DNA of 64,000 nucleotides. Origin: Glycomyces artemisiae (GTDB lineage: Bacteria > Actinomycetota > Actinomycetes > Mycobacteriales > Micromonosporaceae). This document shows, piece by piece, positions 27,749 to 36,241 of the stretch. The stretch spans positions 310,001-374,000 of the forward strand of contig NZ_PVTJ01000002.1 of NCBI RefSeq assembly GCF_003002955.1. Direction: 5' to 3'. The position numbers and the translations under genes were made by a program. The first letter of the stretch is position 1, and every line of letters starts with the position of its first letter. The notes under the pieces are model-generated. The model had not been told where the DNA came from and made no database searches. It worked only from the letters and a program-made list of their open reading frames with translations.

Positions 27749-27754
27749 TACCGT
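27749..27754 (+). promoter_or_regulatory. -10 box for leaderless LAL gene 2
   Basis: TACCGT lies seven bases before the GTG at 27762. Confidence 0.55.
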
Positions 27755-27761
27755 TGGAACC

Positions 27762-30500
27762 GTGCTGTACGGACGCGACACGGAGACCGCCGCCCTCGCC
27801 GACCGCCTCGCCCGGGCCCGCGAAGGACACGGCTCGGCGCTGGTCGTGCGCGGCGAGGCCGGGATCGGCAAGTCCAGCCTCGCGGCCGCCGCCGCCGAGA
27901 CCGCCGCCGACTTCACCGTGCTGCGCTGCACCGGCGTCGAATCCGAGCACTCCTGGTCCTTCGCGGGCCTCCAGGCGCTCCTGCTGCCGCTCACCGGGCA
28001 CCTCGAATCGATCCCCGAGCACCACGCGTGCGTGCTCTCGCGGACCCTCGGCCTCGAAGCGGTCCCCGACAAGGCCGCGCCCCCCGGCGACCTGCGGTTC
28101 ACCGTCGGCCTCGCCGCACTGAGCCTCCTCGCCGCCGCCGCGGCCGACCGCCCCGTGCTGTGCGTCGTCGACGACGCGCACTGGCTCGACCCCGACTCCG
28201 CGGCCGTCCTCCTGTTCATCGCCAAGCGCCTCGCCGCCGAACCGGTCGCGATGGTCCTCGCCGTCCGCGACGGCTACGCGCCCGACTTCCCCACGCCCGG
28301 CCTCGACGAGATGCGCCTGGGGCCCTTGGACGACGCGTCCGCCGGGGCCCTCGTCTCCGCGCGCCTGGCGGGCCTGCCCGCCGACGCGCGCGCCCGCGTC
28401 CTGCGCACCGCCGAAGGCAACCCGCTCGCGCTCCTGGAACTGCCCGCGGCCGAACCCGACACCCGGTCGGCCGTCGACTGGACCGGCGCCCGCTCGACCA
28501 CCACCCGCCTCACGCAGGTCTTCGGCGACCGCATCGACCGGCTCCCCGAAGCCACCCGCACGCTCCTGCTGCTCATCGCCGCCGACGAGACCGCCGACCC
28601 CGCGCTCGTCCTCGACGCCGCCGCGAAGCTCGGCGCGCGCCTCACCGACCTCGCCCCCGCCGAAGCCGACGACCTCGTCCGGTTCCAGGGCGGGCGGTTC
28701 GCGTTCGGGCACCCGCTCATCCGCTCCGCCGCCTACCGCGGCGCGCCCGTCTACCGGCGCCTCGAAGCGCACCAGGTCATGGCCGACGTCATGGACCCCG
28801 ACGACCACCGGCGGCCCTTCCACCTCGCCGCCGCCGCCACCGGACCCGACGAGACCATCGCCGCGGCCCTCGAAGCGTCCGCCGAATGCGCCTCCACCTG
28901 CGGCGGGCACGGCGTCGAGTACGCCACGTTCGAACGCGCCGCCGCCTTCACCCCCGAAGGGCCCGAACGCGGACGGCGCCTCCTGCGCGCCGCCGAAGCC
29001 GCCGCCGCCGCGGGCAACGGCCCCAAAGCCCGCGAACTCGTCTTCCAGATCGCCAGGGCCACGAACGACCGGGCCGTCCTCGCCCGCGCCACCCTCACCG
29101 CCGCGATGGTCGCCGCCTGGGACAACGACGTGCGCGAGTCCTACCGGCTCTACATGGAGGCCGCCGACCACTACACGGCCGCGCAGCCCGAGGCCGCCGG
29201 GTACCCGCTGTTCCGCGCCGTCGAACTCGCCTGGCAGGCAGGCGACTTCTCCCGCGCCGAAGTCGCCGCCGAGCACGCCCAGCGCCTCGCCATCGACCAC
29301 TCCGCGTGGGTCCAGGACCTCGCCGTCGCCACCGCCGGGTTCAACCGGTCCTGCGCGTACACCGTCACCGAGGCCGTCGAGTCCCTGCGGCGGCTCACCG
29401 CGATCCACGTCGGCTTCGGCGACGCCGTCAGCCCCGAGAACCGCGCCATGATCGCCTGGTGGCAGACCCTCGTCGGCGACATCGCCGCCGCCGAGCAGAC
29501 CGCCGCGGGCGCCGTCCGCGTCGCCCGCGAATCCGGCGCCGCCGGGGCCCTCCCGCGCCTGTTGACCCTGAACGCGCTCACCGAGTTCCACCGCGGGCGC
29601 TGGCAGGACGCCGAGGCGCTCGCCGCCCGCGCCGTCGAGCTCTCCGTGGAGCTGGGACAGCGGATCGGGCCGGTGAAGGCCCGCGCGTACGTCCTCGCGC
29701 CCGTCGCGGCCCTGCGCGGCGACGCCGACCTGACAAGGTCCCTTGTGGAGGCCGCCGAGCGCGACTCGCCCGGGAACAACCTCGTCCCCATCGACGTCGC
29801 CACCGCGCTCCTCGACTTCTCCTTGGGCCGCAACGAGGAGGCCCTCGACCGCCTCGCCGCCCACCTCGACTCGCACGCGCCCGGCGACGCCCTCGGGTAC
29901 GTGCCCGTCGCCGTCGAGGCCGCCGTGCGCGCGGGCGAGCCCGGCCGCACCGAGAAGGCGTTCGACTGGTTCGCCGAGTGGGCCGCGGCGGGCGGCCAGG
30001 ACCATGCCGCCGCGCTCGTGGAGCGCTGCCTGGGCCTGCTCGCCGCCGAAGCCGACGCGGGCGCCCACTACGAGAAGGCCGCGGGCCTCCACCGCGCCGC
30101 CGAGCTCGCCGGGAACGCGTTCCCGTTCGAGGCCGCCCGCACCGACCTGCTCCTGGGCGAGTGGCTGCGCCGCGCGCGCCGCGTCAACGAGGCCAAGTCC
30201 CGGCTCCGTTCGGCCGCAGCGGTGTTCGAGCGCCTCGGCGCCGAGCCGTGGACCGAGCGGGTCCGCCGCGAACTGCGCGCCGCGGGCGACGCGGGCCCCG
30301 TCGAGGCCGCGCCCGACCTCGCCGCACGGCTCACTCCCCAAGAGCTGCAAGTGGTCCGCCTCGCTGCGGCGGGCCTGAGCAACCGCGAGATCGGCGAGCA
30401 CCTGTACCTGAGCCCCCGCACCGCCGGGTACCACCTGTACAAGGCGTACCCGAAGCTCGGCGTGGCGTCGCGGACGGAACTCGCGAAGCTGGGCCTCTAG
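27762..30500 (+). CDS. LuxR-family LAL transcriptional regulator 2
   Basis: A 912-residue paralogue of the regulator at 22678: Walker A GEAGIGKS near residue 31, Walker B VVDDAHW near 136, a helical repeat middle, and a C-terminal LuxR HTH (about 855-912) nearly identical to that of LAL 1. I placed the start at GTG 27762, immediately before LYGRD, because LAL 1 aligns from the same point and a -10 box is well placed. An upstream start would add 16 unlikely residues. The two HTH domains are so alike that the proteins may bind overlapping sites. Confidence 0.88.
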   Translation: MLYGRDTETAALADRLARAREGHGSALVVRGEAGIGKSSLAAAAAETAADFTVLRCTGVESEHSWSFAGLQALLLPLTGHLESIPEHHACVLSRTLGLEAVPDKAAPPGDLRFTVGLAALSLLAAAAADRPVLCVVDDAHWLDPDSAAVLLFIAKRLAAEPVAMVLAVRDGYAPDFPTPGLDEMRLGPLDDASAGALVSARLAGLPADARARVLRTAEGNPLALLELPAAEPDTRSAVDWTGARSTTTRLTQVFGDRIDRLPEATRTLLLLIAADETADPALVLDAAAKLGARLTDLAPAEADDLVRFQGGRFAFGHPLIRSAAYRGAPVYRRLEAHQVMADVMDPDDHRRPFHLAAAATGPDETIAAALEASAECASTCGGHGVEYATFERAAAFTPEGPERGRRLLRAAEAAAAAGNGPKARELVFQIARATNDRAVLARATLTAAMVAAWDNDVRESYRLYMEAADHYTAAQPEAAGYPLFRAVELAWQAGDFSRAEVAAEHAQRLAIDHSAWVQDLAVATAGFNRSCAYTVTEAVESLRRLTAIHVGFGDAVSPENRAMIAWWQTLVGDIAAAEQTAAGAVRVARESGAAGALPRLLTLNALTEFHRGRWQDAEALAARAVELSVELGQRIGPVKARAYVLAPVAALRGDADLTRSLVEAAERDSPGNNLVPIDVATALLDFSLGRNEEALDRLAAHLDSHAPGDALGYVPVAVEAAVRAGEPGRTEKAFDWFAEWAAAGGQDHAAALVERCLGLLAAEADAGAHYEKAAGLHRAAELAGNAFPFEAARTDLLLGEWLRRARRVNEAKSRLRSAAAVFERLGAEPWTERVRRELRAAGDAGPVEAAPDLAARLTPQELQVVRLAAAGLSNREIGEHLYLSPRTAGYHLYKAYPKLGVASRTELAKLGL

Positions 30501-30510
30501 GCTTCGCGCG

Positions 30511-31278
30511 CTACAGCCCGTGGCGCTGGAGGAAGTCGAGCACGAGCCTGTGCCACTCCTCCGGCCGCTCGGCCATGATCACATGGCCCGACTCCACCTC
30601 GGCGTACTCGGCGCCCGGGATGCCCGCGGCGAGCTGCCGGTGGTTGGCGGGGTCCACCAGGAGGTCCCCGGTCGCGGCGACGACCAGCGTCGGCACTGCG
30701 ACGGCGGCGAGGTCGGCGGTGACGTCGACGCGCTGGACCAGGTCGAGCTGGGCGGCGGCGCCGCCCGCATCGCGTCCGGCGATGCCCGCGACGGCCTCGG
30801 CGACGGCCTCCGGCGCGAGGGCGTTGGTGAACCCGGGGCTGAAGGCCGCATGGACCGCGAACCGCGCGAACGACTCCCGGTCGCCCCGCTCCAGGAACGT
30901 CTGCCAGACGTCGATCCCCAGCCGGGTCCGGTTGTCGGCCTTGGCGAGTCCGGCCGCGAGCACGAGCCCGGCGACGCGGTCGGGGTGGCGCACGGCGGCG
31001 CGGACGGCGACGGCCGTGCCGAGGGAGAAGCCGATGAGCGTGAACCGCTCGGTGGCGGCGTCGGCGACGAGCGCGTCGGCGAGGGCGTCGAGTTCGAGGT
31101 GCGTGTCGTCGGCCGGGTAGTCGGAGCCGGTGACCGTGTGGCCTTCGGCGAGGAGCGGGATGAGCGAACCGAAGTTCGGGTCGACGCCCCCGGTCGCGCC
31201 GTGGGCGAGGACGATCCCGGGACCGGAGCCGGTGACAGTGGTGGACAGGGCGATCGGAGCAGTGGAAATGTTCGTCAT
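30511..31278 (-). CDS. Alpha/beta-fold hydrolase
   Basis: This 255-residue hydrolase has the nucleophile elbow GFSLG near residue 95, an oxyanion region LAHGATGG, a late acid (ATGDLLVDP) and the catalytic His in SGHVIMAE. It resembles actinomycete haloperoxidase/esterase-like proteins without a cap-specific signature. It diverges from a MerR gene, with an 18-bp palindrome between them, so it is probably the MerR target. The ATG at 31278 follows GGGAC. The natural substrate is unknown. Confidence 0.88.
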   Translation of the reverse strand: MTNISTAPIALSTTVTGSGPGIVLAHGATGGVDPNFGSLIPLLAEGHTVTGSDYPADDTHLELDALADALVADAATERFTLIGFSLGTAVAVRAAVRHPDRVAGLVLAAGLAKADNRTRLGIDVWQTFLERGDRESFARFAVHAAFSPGFTNALAPEAVAEAVAGIAGRDAGGAAAQLDLVQRVDVTADLAAVAVPTLVVAATGDLLVDPANHRQLAAGIPGAEYAEVESGHVIMAERPEEWHRLVLDFLQRHGL

Positions 31279-31294
31279 GTCCCGGACGTTATGG

Positions 31295-31312
31295 CTTCAC
31301 ACCAGTGTGAAG
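31295..31312. promoter_or_regulatory. Palindromic MerR-type operator
   Basis: Arms CTTCACAC and GTGTGAAG are perfect, with a 2-bp spacer. The site sits midway between the hydrolase and MerR starts, in the position expected for MerR control of a divergent promoter. Confidence 0.75.
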
Positions 31313-31338
31313 GTCCAATGAACGTGATGGAGGCCACG

Positions 31339-31707
31339 ATGCTGATCGGCGAGCTGTCGCGCCGCACCGGCGTGAGCACCCGGCTGCTGCGCTACTACGA
31401 GGAGCAGGAGCTCCTTGTGCCGCAACGCGACTCGAACGGCTACCGGTCCTACGCCGAGGACGCCCCCACGGCGGTCGAGCAGATCCGCGCCTTCCTCGAC
31501 GCGGGCCTGACCACGCGCGCGATCCGCGAGCTCATGCCGTGCCTGTGCGAGAAGGGCATGCGCCACTGCGACCACTCCCGCGCGGTCCTCGACGACGGCC
31601 TCGACCGCCTCGACCAGCAGATCGCCGCCCTCACCGAGAAGCGCACCCTCCTCGCCGACCAGGTCGACGGCATCACCAGCCAACCCCTCCGCCCCGGCCC
31701 GTCTTAG
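31339..31707 (+). CDS. MerR-family regulator
   Basis: This 122-residue MerR protein has a winged HTH at 1-70 (MLIGELSRRTGVSTRLLRYY) and a coiled-coil dimer helix (about 80-118). A Cys/His cluster, CLCEKGMRHCDH, sits at the hinge where metal or redox sensing MerR proteins bind effectors, so metal, thiol or drug sensing is possible. I chose ATG 31339 because GGAGG lies five bases upstream; two earlier in-frame ATGs (31318, 31327) lack this. Its last bases overlap the radA stop. Confidence 0.88.
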   Translation: MLIGELSRRTGVSTRLLRYYEEQELLVPQRDSNGYRSYAEDAPTAVEQIRAFLDAGLTTRAIRELMPCLCEKGMRHCDHSRAVLDDGLDRLDQQIAALTEKRTLLADQVDGITSQPLRPGPS

Positions 31708-33104
31708 CCGCGGCGGGCCCAGGTGCGGGCGGCCGCCTGCTTGGCGTCGTTGATGGTCTCGACCTCGACGACCTCGATGCGGTGGCGCTCGGAGACCGAG
31801 CCCTTCGGGACGATCGCCGTCTTGAAGCCGAGGCGGGCGGCCTCGGAGACGCGCCGGTCGGCGTTCACCGTGCGGCGCACCTGGCCCGTGAGGCTCACTT
31901 CGCCGATCGCGACCAGGTCGGCGCTCACCGCGATCTCCTGCTCGGCGCTCACCAGCGCCAGCGCCAGCGCGAGGTCCGAGGCGGGCTCGCGGACGCGGAT
32001 GCCGCCGATCGTCGTCGCGTACACCTCCCGGTCGAGCAGCCGCATCCCGCCGCGGCGCGTGAGCACCGCGAGGATCATGTTCAGCCGCGCCTGGTCGAGC
32101 CCGGACACGGTGTGCCGCGGGATCGCGCCGTCCTTCACCGACTTCCCCACGAGCGCCTGCACCTCCACCGGCACCGCACGCCGGCCCTCCATCGTGACGG
32201 TGACGCAGGTGCCGGGGGTCGGCTCGTTCGGCGCGTCGTCGAGGAACAGCCCGGAGGGGTCGGCGAGGGAGACGATGCCGTCCTCGGTCATCTCGAAGCA
32301 GCCGACCTCGTCGGAGGGCCCGAACCGGTTCTTGACGCCGCGCAGCAGCCGCAGCATCGAGTGCCGGTCGCCCTCGAAGTGGACGACGGTGTCGACCAGG
32401 TGCTCCAGGGCGCGCGGCCCGGCGATGTTGCCGTCCTTCGTCACGTGCCCGACGAGGATCACGGCCATGTTGCGCGCCTTGGCCTCCTGCGTGATCGCGG
32501 TGGCGACGGCCTTCACCTGGGTGACGCCGCCGGGGACGCCGTCGGTGTCGGGCGCGAGGACCGTCTGCACGGAGTCGAGGACGAGCAGCCCCGGCTTGAC
32601 GTCCTCGATGTGCCCGAGGACCGCGCCGAGGTCGGTCTCGGCGGCCAGGTACAGCTCTTCGGAGAGGCACCCGGTGCGGTCGGCGCGGCGGCGCACCTGG
32701 GCCGCGGACTCCTCGCCCGTGGCGACGAGCGCGCGCCCGTACCCGGCCTCGCCGAAGCGGTGCGCTACTTCGAGGAGCAGCGTCGACTTGCCGACGCCCG
32801 GCTCCCCGGAGATGAGCGTGACGCCGCCGGGGACGATCCCGCCGCCCATGACGCGGTCGAACTCGCCGACCCCGGTCGGCAGGCTCGCGGCCTGCTCGGC
32901 GGAGACGGTGCCGATCTTCAGCGCGGGCATCGCCGGGCGCCGCACCGCGCTCCCGCCCCCCGACGGGCCGGAGGCCTGCCGCGGCGGCGCCGCGGACTCC
33001 TCCATGGACCCCCACTCGCCGCACTCGGGGCACTGCCCGACCCATTTCGGGACGCGCGCCCCGCATGCCCCGCAGGCGTAGGCGATCCGCTGGCTCTTCG
33101 ACAT
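31704..33104 (-). CDS. radA: DNA repair protein RadA (Sms)
   Basis: RadA is a RecA-like branch-migration helicase that helps process recombination intermediates. The 466-residue protein has an N-terminal zinc finger (CGACGARVPKWVGQCPECG), Walker A GEPGVGKST, the RadA-specific KNRFG motif, and a C-terminal Lon-like domain. Length is normal. I chose ATG 33104, which follows a TAAGCT box at seven bases; upstream in-frame codons lie in the promoter. A RecA-independent damage-type promoter precedes it. The end overlaps the convergent MerR gene by four bases. Confidence 0.96.
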   Translation of the reverse strand: MSKSQRIAYACGACGARVPKWVGQCPECGEWGSMEESAAPPRQASGPSGGGSAVRRPAMPALKIGTVSAEQAASLPTGVGEFDRVMGGGIVPGGVTLISGEPGVGKSTLLLEVAHRFGEAGYGRALVATGEESAAQVRRRADRTGCLSEELYLAAETDLGAVLGHIEDVKPGLLVLDSVQTVLAPDTDGVPGGVTQVKAVATAITQEAKARNMAVILVGHVTKDGNIAGPRALEHLVDTVVHFEGDRHSMLRLLRGVKNRFGPSDEVGCFEMTEDGIVSLADPSGLFLDDAPNEPTPGTCVTVTMEGRRAVPVEVQALVGKSVKDGAIPRHTVSGLDQARLNMILAVLTRRGGMRLLDREVYATTIGGIRVREPASDLALALALVSAEQEIAVSADLVAIGEVSLTGQVRRTVNADRRVSEAARLGFKTAIVPKGSVSERHRIEVVEVETINDAKQAAARTWARRG

Positions 33105-33111
33105 GGCGCCC

Positions 33112-33134
33112 AGCTTACGGCCCGCGACCGACAA
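33112..33134 (-). promoter_or_regulatory. RecA-independent DNA-damage-type promoter of radA
   Basis: On the minus strand TTGTCGGTC (33134-33126), eight bases, then TAAGCT (33117-33112) end seven bases before the radA ATG. The layout equals the mycobacterial RecA-independent (PafBC-type) promoter TTGTCRGTG-N8-TAnnnT, with one mismatch in the upstream box. Confidence 0.75.
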
Positions 33135-33164
33135 CCGGCTGTTCGAAGCACCGGCGGCGCGGAT

Positions 33165-33202
33165 TGTCGGACCCGCCTGGCACGATTGCCGACCGGGGGC
33201 CC
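33165..33202 (+). repeat. Dispersed intergenic repeat, copy 1
   Basis: TGTCGGACCC, then GGCAC and GACCGGGGGCCC, define a core of about 38 bases. Similar cores lie at 33271, 59032 and 60985 (minus strand). The core imitates TTGTCGGAC-N8-CACGAT spacing. Confidence 0.7.
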
Positions 33203-33270
33203 ATCCCCAGGGCCTGATCGGGCCGTTCGGGTGCCCGGAAATCCGGGCGCCGCGATCGGAGCGGCGCCGA

Positions 33271-33307
33271 TGTCGGACCCCTCGGGCACCATTGCGAACC
33301 GGGGCCC
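33271..33307 (+). repeat. Dispersed intergenic repeat, copy 2
   Basis: This copy lies 106 bases after copy 1 in the same orientation, between radA and the HAD gene. It reads TGTCGGACCCC, GGCACC, then GAACCGGGGCCC. The rest of this 330-bp gap is GC-rich with no gene. Confidence 0.7.
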
Positions 33308-33422
33308 ACCCCGCGGGCCGCGGCGGCTCTCGCCGTGCCCGGCGGCGGGGCGCCCTCGTCCCTGCCCCGACACGTCCCTTCCGCGGTGCGACAAGTGGCC
33401 GAAAGGGGTTTGCCGCGCTGTT

Positions 33423-33428
33423 TACACT
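33423..33428 (+). promoter_or_regulatory. -10 box for leaderless HAD gene
   Basis: TACACT lies six bases before the ATG at 33435. Confidence 0.6.
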
Positions 33429-33434
33429 TGCGGC

Positions 33435-34301
33435 ATGAACGCAGCGGAGCACCGCGACGGCTCACGGGCACTCGCGCTGGAGGCGGCCCCGGCGCCGGCC
33501 CGGTCGCAGGGCGGCGCGGTCTTCTTCGACCTCGACAAGACGATCATCGCGAAGGCGAGCAGCCTCGCGTTCTCGCGCCCGCTCTACCAGGGCGGGCTCC
33601 TCGCGCGCCGCGACGTCCTCAAGGTCGCCTACTCGCACCTCCTCTTCCGCCTCGGCGGCTCCGCCGACGAGGTCCAGATGGCGCGCACCCGCGACTCCGT
33701 CGCCGAGCTCTCCCGCGGCTGGCCCGCCGAGGAGGTCAAGGCCATCGTCGAGGAGACGCTCGACGAGCTCATCGCCCCCGCCGTGTATGCCGAGGCCGCC
33801 GCGCTCATCGAGGCGCACCGCTCCGCGGGCCGCGCCGTGGTCCTCGTCAGCGCCTCCGGCGAGGAGATGGTCGCCCCGATCGGGCGGATGCTCGGCGCGA
33901 CCGACGTCATCGCCTCGCGCATGGTCGTCGGCCCCGACGGCCGGTACACCGGCGAGATCGACTTCTACGCCGCGGGCCCGGCGAAGGCCGAGGCCATGCG
34001 CCTGTTCGCGGCCGAGCGCGGCATCGACCTGGACGCGTCGTTCGCGTACTCCGACTCCATCACCGACGAGCCGATGCTCCGCGCCGTCGGCTTCCCGCGC
34101 GCCGTCAACCCCGACCGCGGGCTGCGGCGCCTCGCCCAGGAGGAGGGGTGGCCGCAGCTGACGTTCCGGCGCCCCGTGGCCCTGCGCCCGCAGCTGTCCG
34201 GGCCCAGCCCGCTCAAGGTCGCGGCCGCGGGCCTCGGTGTTGCCGCAGTTGCGTACGTGGTCTGGCGAGTGTGGAGGGATCGGCGCCTCCGGACCGCTTG
34301 A
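33435..34301 (+). CDS. HAD-IB family phosphatase with C-terminal membrane anchor
   Basis: This 288-residue protein has HAD motif I as FFDLDKTIIAKASS (about 33-46), motif II LVSASGE and a late DSITD metal motif, as in SerB-like HAD-IB hydrolases. A short C-terminal hydrophobic helix (VAAAGLGVAAVAYVVW) precedes a basic tail, suggesting a membrane anchor. A TACACT box six bases upstream of the ATG indicates a leaderless transcript. The substrate could be phosphoserine or a lipid phosphate; the anchor favours the latter, but this is inference. Confidence 0.88.
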   Translation: MNAAEHRDGSRALALEAAPAPARSQGGAVFFDLDKTIIAKASSLAFSRPLYQGGLLARRDVLKVAYSHLLFRLGGSADEVQMARTRDSVAELSRGWPAEEVKAIVEETLDELIAPAVYAEAAALIEAHRSAGRAVVLVSASGEEMVAPIGRMLGATDVIASRMVVGPDGRYTGEIDFYAAGPAKAEAMRLFAAERGIDLDASFAYSDSITDEPMLRAVGFPRAVNPDRGLRRLAQEEGWPQLTFRRPVALRPQLSGPSPLKVAAAGLGVAAVAYVVWRVWRDRRLRTA

Positions 34302-34322
34302 GCAGCGCTTTCCGCAGATGAG

Positions 34323-34328
34323 TAGCCT
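34323..34328 (+). promoter_or_regulatory. -10 box for leaderless LacI gene
   Basis: TAGCCT lies seven bases before the ATG at 34336. Confidence 0.5.
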
Positions 34329-34335
34329 CAGCGAG

Positions 34336-35355
34336 ATGGAACGCAAACAACCGGCCCGTCTGGCCGACGTCGCCCGAGCCGCCGGCGTCTCGGTGGCCAC
34401 CGCCTCCCGCGTGCTCAACGGCTCCCCGCACCGGGTGAGCGACCAGCTCAGCGAGCGGGTCCGCGAGGCGGCGCGACGGTTGCGCTACGCCCCCAACGTC
34501 GGCGCGCAGGTGCTCGCCCGCGCCACCTCGCAGACGGTGGCACTGCTGCTCCACGACGTCACCGACCCGTACTTCGGGCAAATCGCGGGCGGCGTGCTCG
34601 CCGAGGCGGCCCGCCGGAACGTGCGCGTCCTCATCGCCGACACCGGCATCGACCCCGACTCCGAGGTGCAGCACCTCGACTCGCTGCGCGGCTACCGCCC
34701 GCGCGCGGTGATCGTCGCCGGGTCGCGGACCACCGACAAGGCCGCTGAGCAGCGCCTCTCCGAGCACCTGTCGGACCTGCTGGAACTGGGCGCGACCGTG
34801 GTGTCGGTGGGCCAGCCGGGCCTGCCGGGGCGGGTCGTGCGGCCCGCGAACCGCGAGGGCGCGGCCGGCCTGGCGCGGCACCTGTCGGAGCTGGGCCACC
34901 GCCGGTTCGCGGTCGTCGCCGGGCCCGAGCAGCTCCAGGTGGTGCGCGAGCGGCGCGAGGGGTTCCTGTCGGCGCTGCCCGCGGACGCCGAGGTCGTGCA
35001 CGTCCCGGCCGAGTTCACCCGCGACGGCGGCTACCAGGCGGGGCGGCGGCTCCTCGACGGCCCGCAGCTGCCCACCGCGGTGTTCGTGACCTCCGACGTG
35101 CAGGCCACGGGCCTGTGCACGGCCCTGCGCGAGGGCGGCGTGGACATCCCCGGGCAGGTGTCGGTGGCCGGGTTCGACGACATCCCGATCGTGCGCGACC
35201 TCACGCCGTCGCTGACGACCGTGGCGCTGCCCCTCCACGACATGGGTGTGCGGGCCCTGGAGGCCGCGCTCGTCGACGAGGAGGACTACCCCGAGGAGCT
35301 GTCGGTCGACGCCGAGCTCATCGAGCGCGACTCGACGGCGCCACCGCGCGCCTGA
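34336..35355 (+). CDS. LacI-family transcriptional regulator
   Basis: This 339-residue LacI protein has the N-terminal HTH (LADVARAAGVSVATASRVLNG), the hinge helix (YAPNVGAQVLA) and a periplasmic-binding-like ligand domain with the GFDDIPIVRDLTPSLTTV signature. It probably binds a sugar. I chose ATG 34336; another in-frame ATG lies 18 bases upstream at 34318. No sugar gene adjoins it; the nearest genes are a HAD phosphatase and an ArsR regulator, so its targets lie elsewhere or are its own gene. Confidence 0.92.
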   Translation: MERKQPARLADVARAAGVSVATASRVLNGSPHRVSDQLSERVREAARRLRYAPNVGAQVLARATSQTVALLLHDVTDPYFGQIAGGVLAEAARRNVRVLIADTGIDPDSEVQHLDSLRGYRPRAVIVAGSRTTDKAAEQRLSEHLSDLLELGATVVSVGQPGLPGRVVRPANREGAAGLARHLSELGHRRFAVVAGPEQLQVVRERREGFLSALPADAEVVHVPAEFTRDGGYQAGRRLLDGPQLPTAVFVTSDVQATGLCTALREGGVDIPGQVSVAGFDDIPIVRDLTPSLTTVALPLHDMGVRALEAALVDEEDYPEELSVDAELIERDSTAPPRA

Positions 35356-35369
35356 ATCGCTTCGAGCAG

Positions 35370-35391
35370 GGCGGGGCCGGGCGGCCCCGCC
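35370..35391 (+). terminator. Terminator after the LacI gene
   Basis: A perfect 9-bp stem GGCGGGGCC/GGCCCCGCC with loop GGGC is followed by GTTCGTCTTG. Confidence 0.7.
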
Positions 35392-35881
35392 GTTCGTCTT
35401 GTCCGAAAATGTGGTTTTTCTCAAGTCGATGTAACCGAGTGGAAACGCAGGCGGGCCGCATTTCCGCCCGGTGCGCGCTAACATCAAGAATCAGAGCTGT
35501 TCTATATGTTGGGATGTCGATCGATCGACGTGGGTGAATCCGCTCTCACCGTGAAATCGGCAACCGCTTAAACATAGGGAGATTTCAATATAACTCCTGG
35601 TAGTGCGGCTTCAACTCAATAGCCGGTCCTGCGGCCTGCGAAATGATCAAGTGTCGGCGGTGGCCCCGCTGGCAGTGCAGGCGTAATCTCGGCGGTGGAT
35701 CCGGACCGGGCCCTGGTGCAGCCCGATTCGCGGTCCAACGGAACCGAAAGCCTTTGCGAGCCGGAAGCGTCGTCGTTACCGCCCGGCCACACCGCGGAGG
35801 CATATTCAGGGTTGGAACTGGATTAATGGCAGTGCGGCCGAATCCGGTCCCGACTGGAACCAATCCGGAAGGAACACGATC
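35392..35881. other. Gene-poor, relatively AT-rich intergenic stretch
   Basis: About 490 bases between the LacI terminator and the ArsR gene hold no convincing gene. Base composition is noticeably less GC-rich than the flanks, especially 35400-35640. The GGAAGGA ribosome site of the ArsR gene lies at its end. Short frames here lack coding-like codon use. Regulatory DNA or a decayed gene is possible; I see no tRNA, hairpin array or repeat. Confidence 0.5.
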
Positions 35882-36241
35882 ATGGTGCGAGTCACCGTCG
35901 AGGCCGAGACGCCAGTCTCGCCGGTCAGCGGCGAAACGCTCTCCAAGTCCGACGCGGAGCGCATCGCGGGTGTCCTCAAAGCACTCGCCGATCCGAACCG
36001 CCTCCAGCTCATCAGCCTCATCCAAGCGGCTCCCGAGCAGGAGGCGTGCGTCGCCGAGCTGACCGAACCGCTCGGGCTCTCGCAGCCCACCGTCTCCCAC
36101 CACCTGCGCATCCTCGCCGAGGCGGGGGTCGTCCAGCGCGACAAGCGCGGGGTGTGGGCCTACTTCCGCCTCGTCCCCGAGACGATGCGGATCGTCGCCG
36201 ACCTGCTGACGCCGCCGAAGCGGCGCCCGCGCCGCCGGTGA
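35882..36241 (+). CDS. ArsR-family winged-helix regulator
   Basis: A 119-residue ArsR/SmtB protein with the winged helix at about 25-110 (ADPNRLQLISLI, PTVSHHLRILAEAGVV, DKRGVWAYFRLV). One Cys (EACVAEL) lies at the alpha-3 position where many ArsR metal sites contain ELCVC or CVC; the second Cys is absent, so classic As/Cd sensing is unlikely. GGAAGGA lies eight bases before the ATG at 35882. It has no adjacent metal pump. The next gene downstream (36378) has its own promoter. Confidence 0.88.
   Translation: MVRVTVEAETPVSPVSGETLSKSDAERIAGVLKALADPNRLQLISLIQAAPEQEACVAELTEPLGLSQPTVSHHLRILAEAGVVQRDKRGVWAYFRLVPETMRIVADLLTPPKRRPRRR

Noticed and set aside
30520..31338. Long in-frame extension upstream of the MerR gene
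   Set aside because: It runs antisense through the hydrolase gene; the GGAGG site at 31330 sets the real start at 31339.
33126..33160. LexA SOS box upstream of radA
   Set aside because: TTCGAACAGCCGGTTG has only one good half-site; the PafBC-type element explains the promoter better.
35643..36062. 139-codon frame running into the ArsR gene
   Set aside because: It overlaps the ArsR gene in another frame and its residue make-up is shadow-like, so it is probably not coding.
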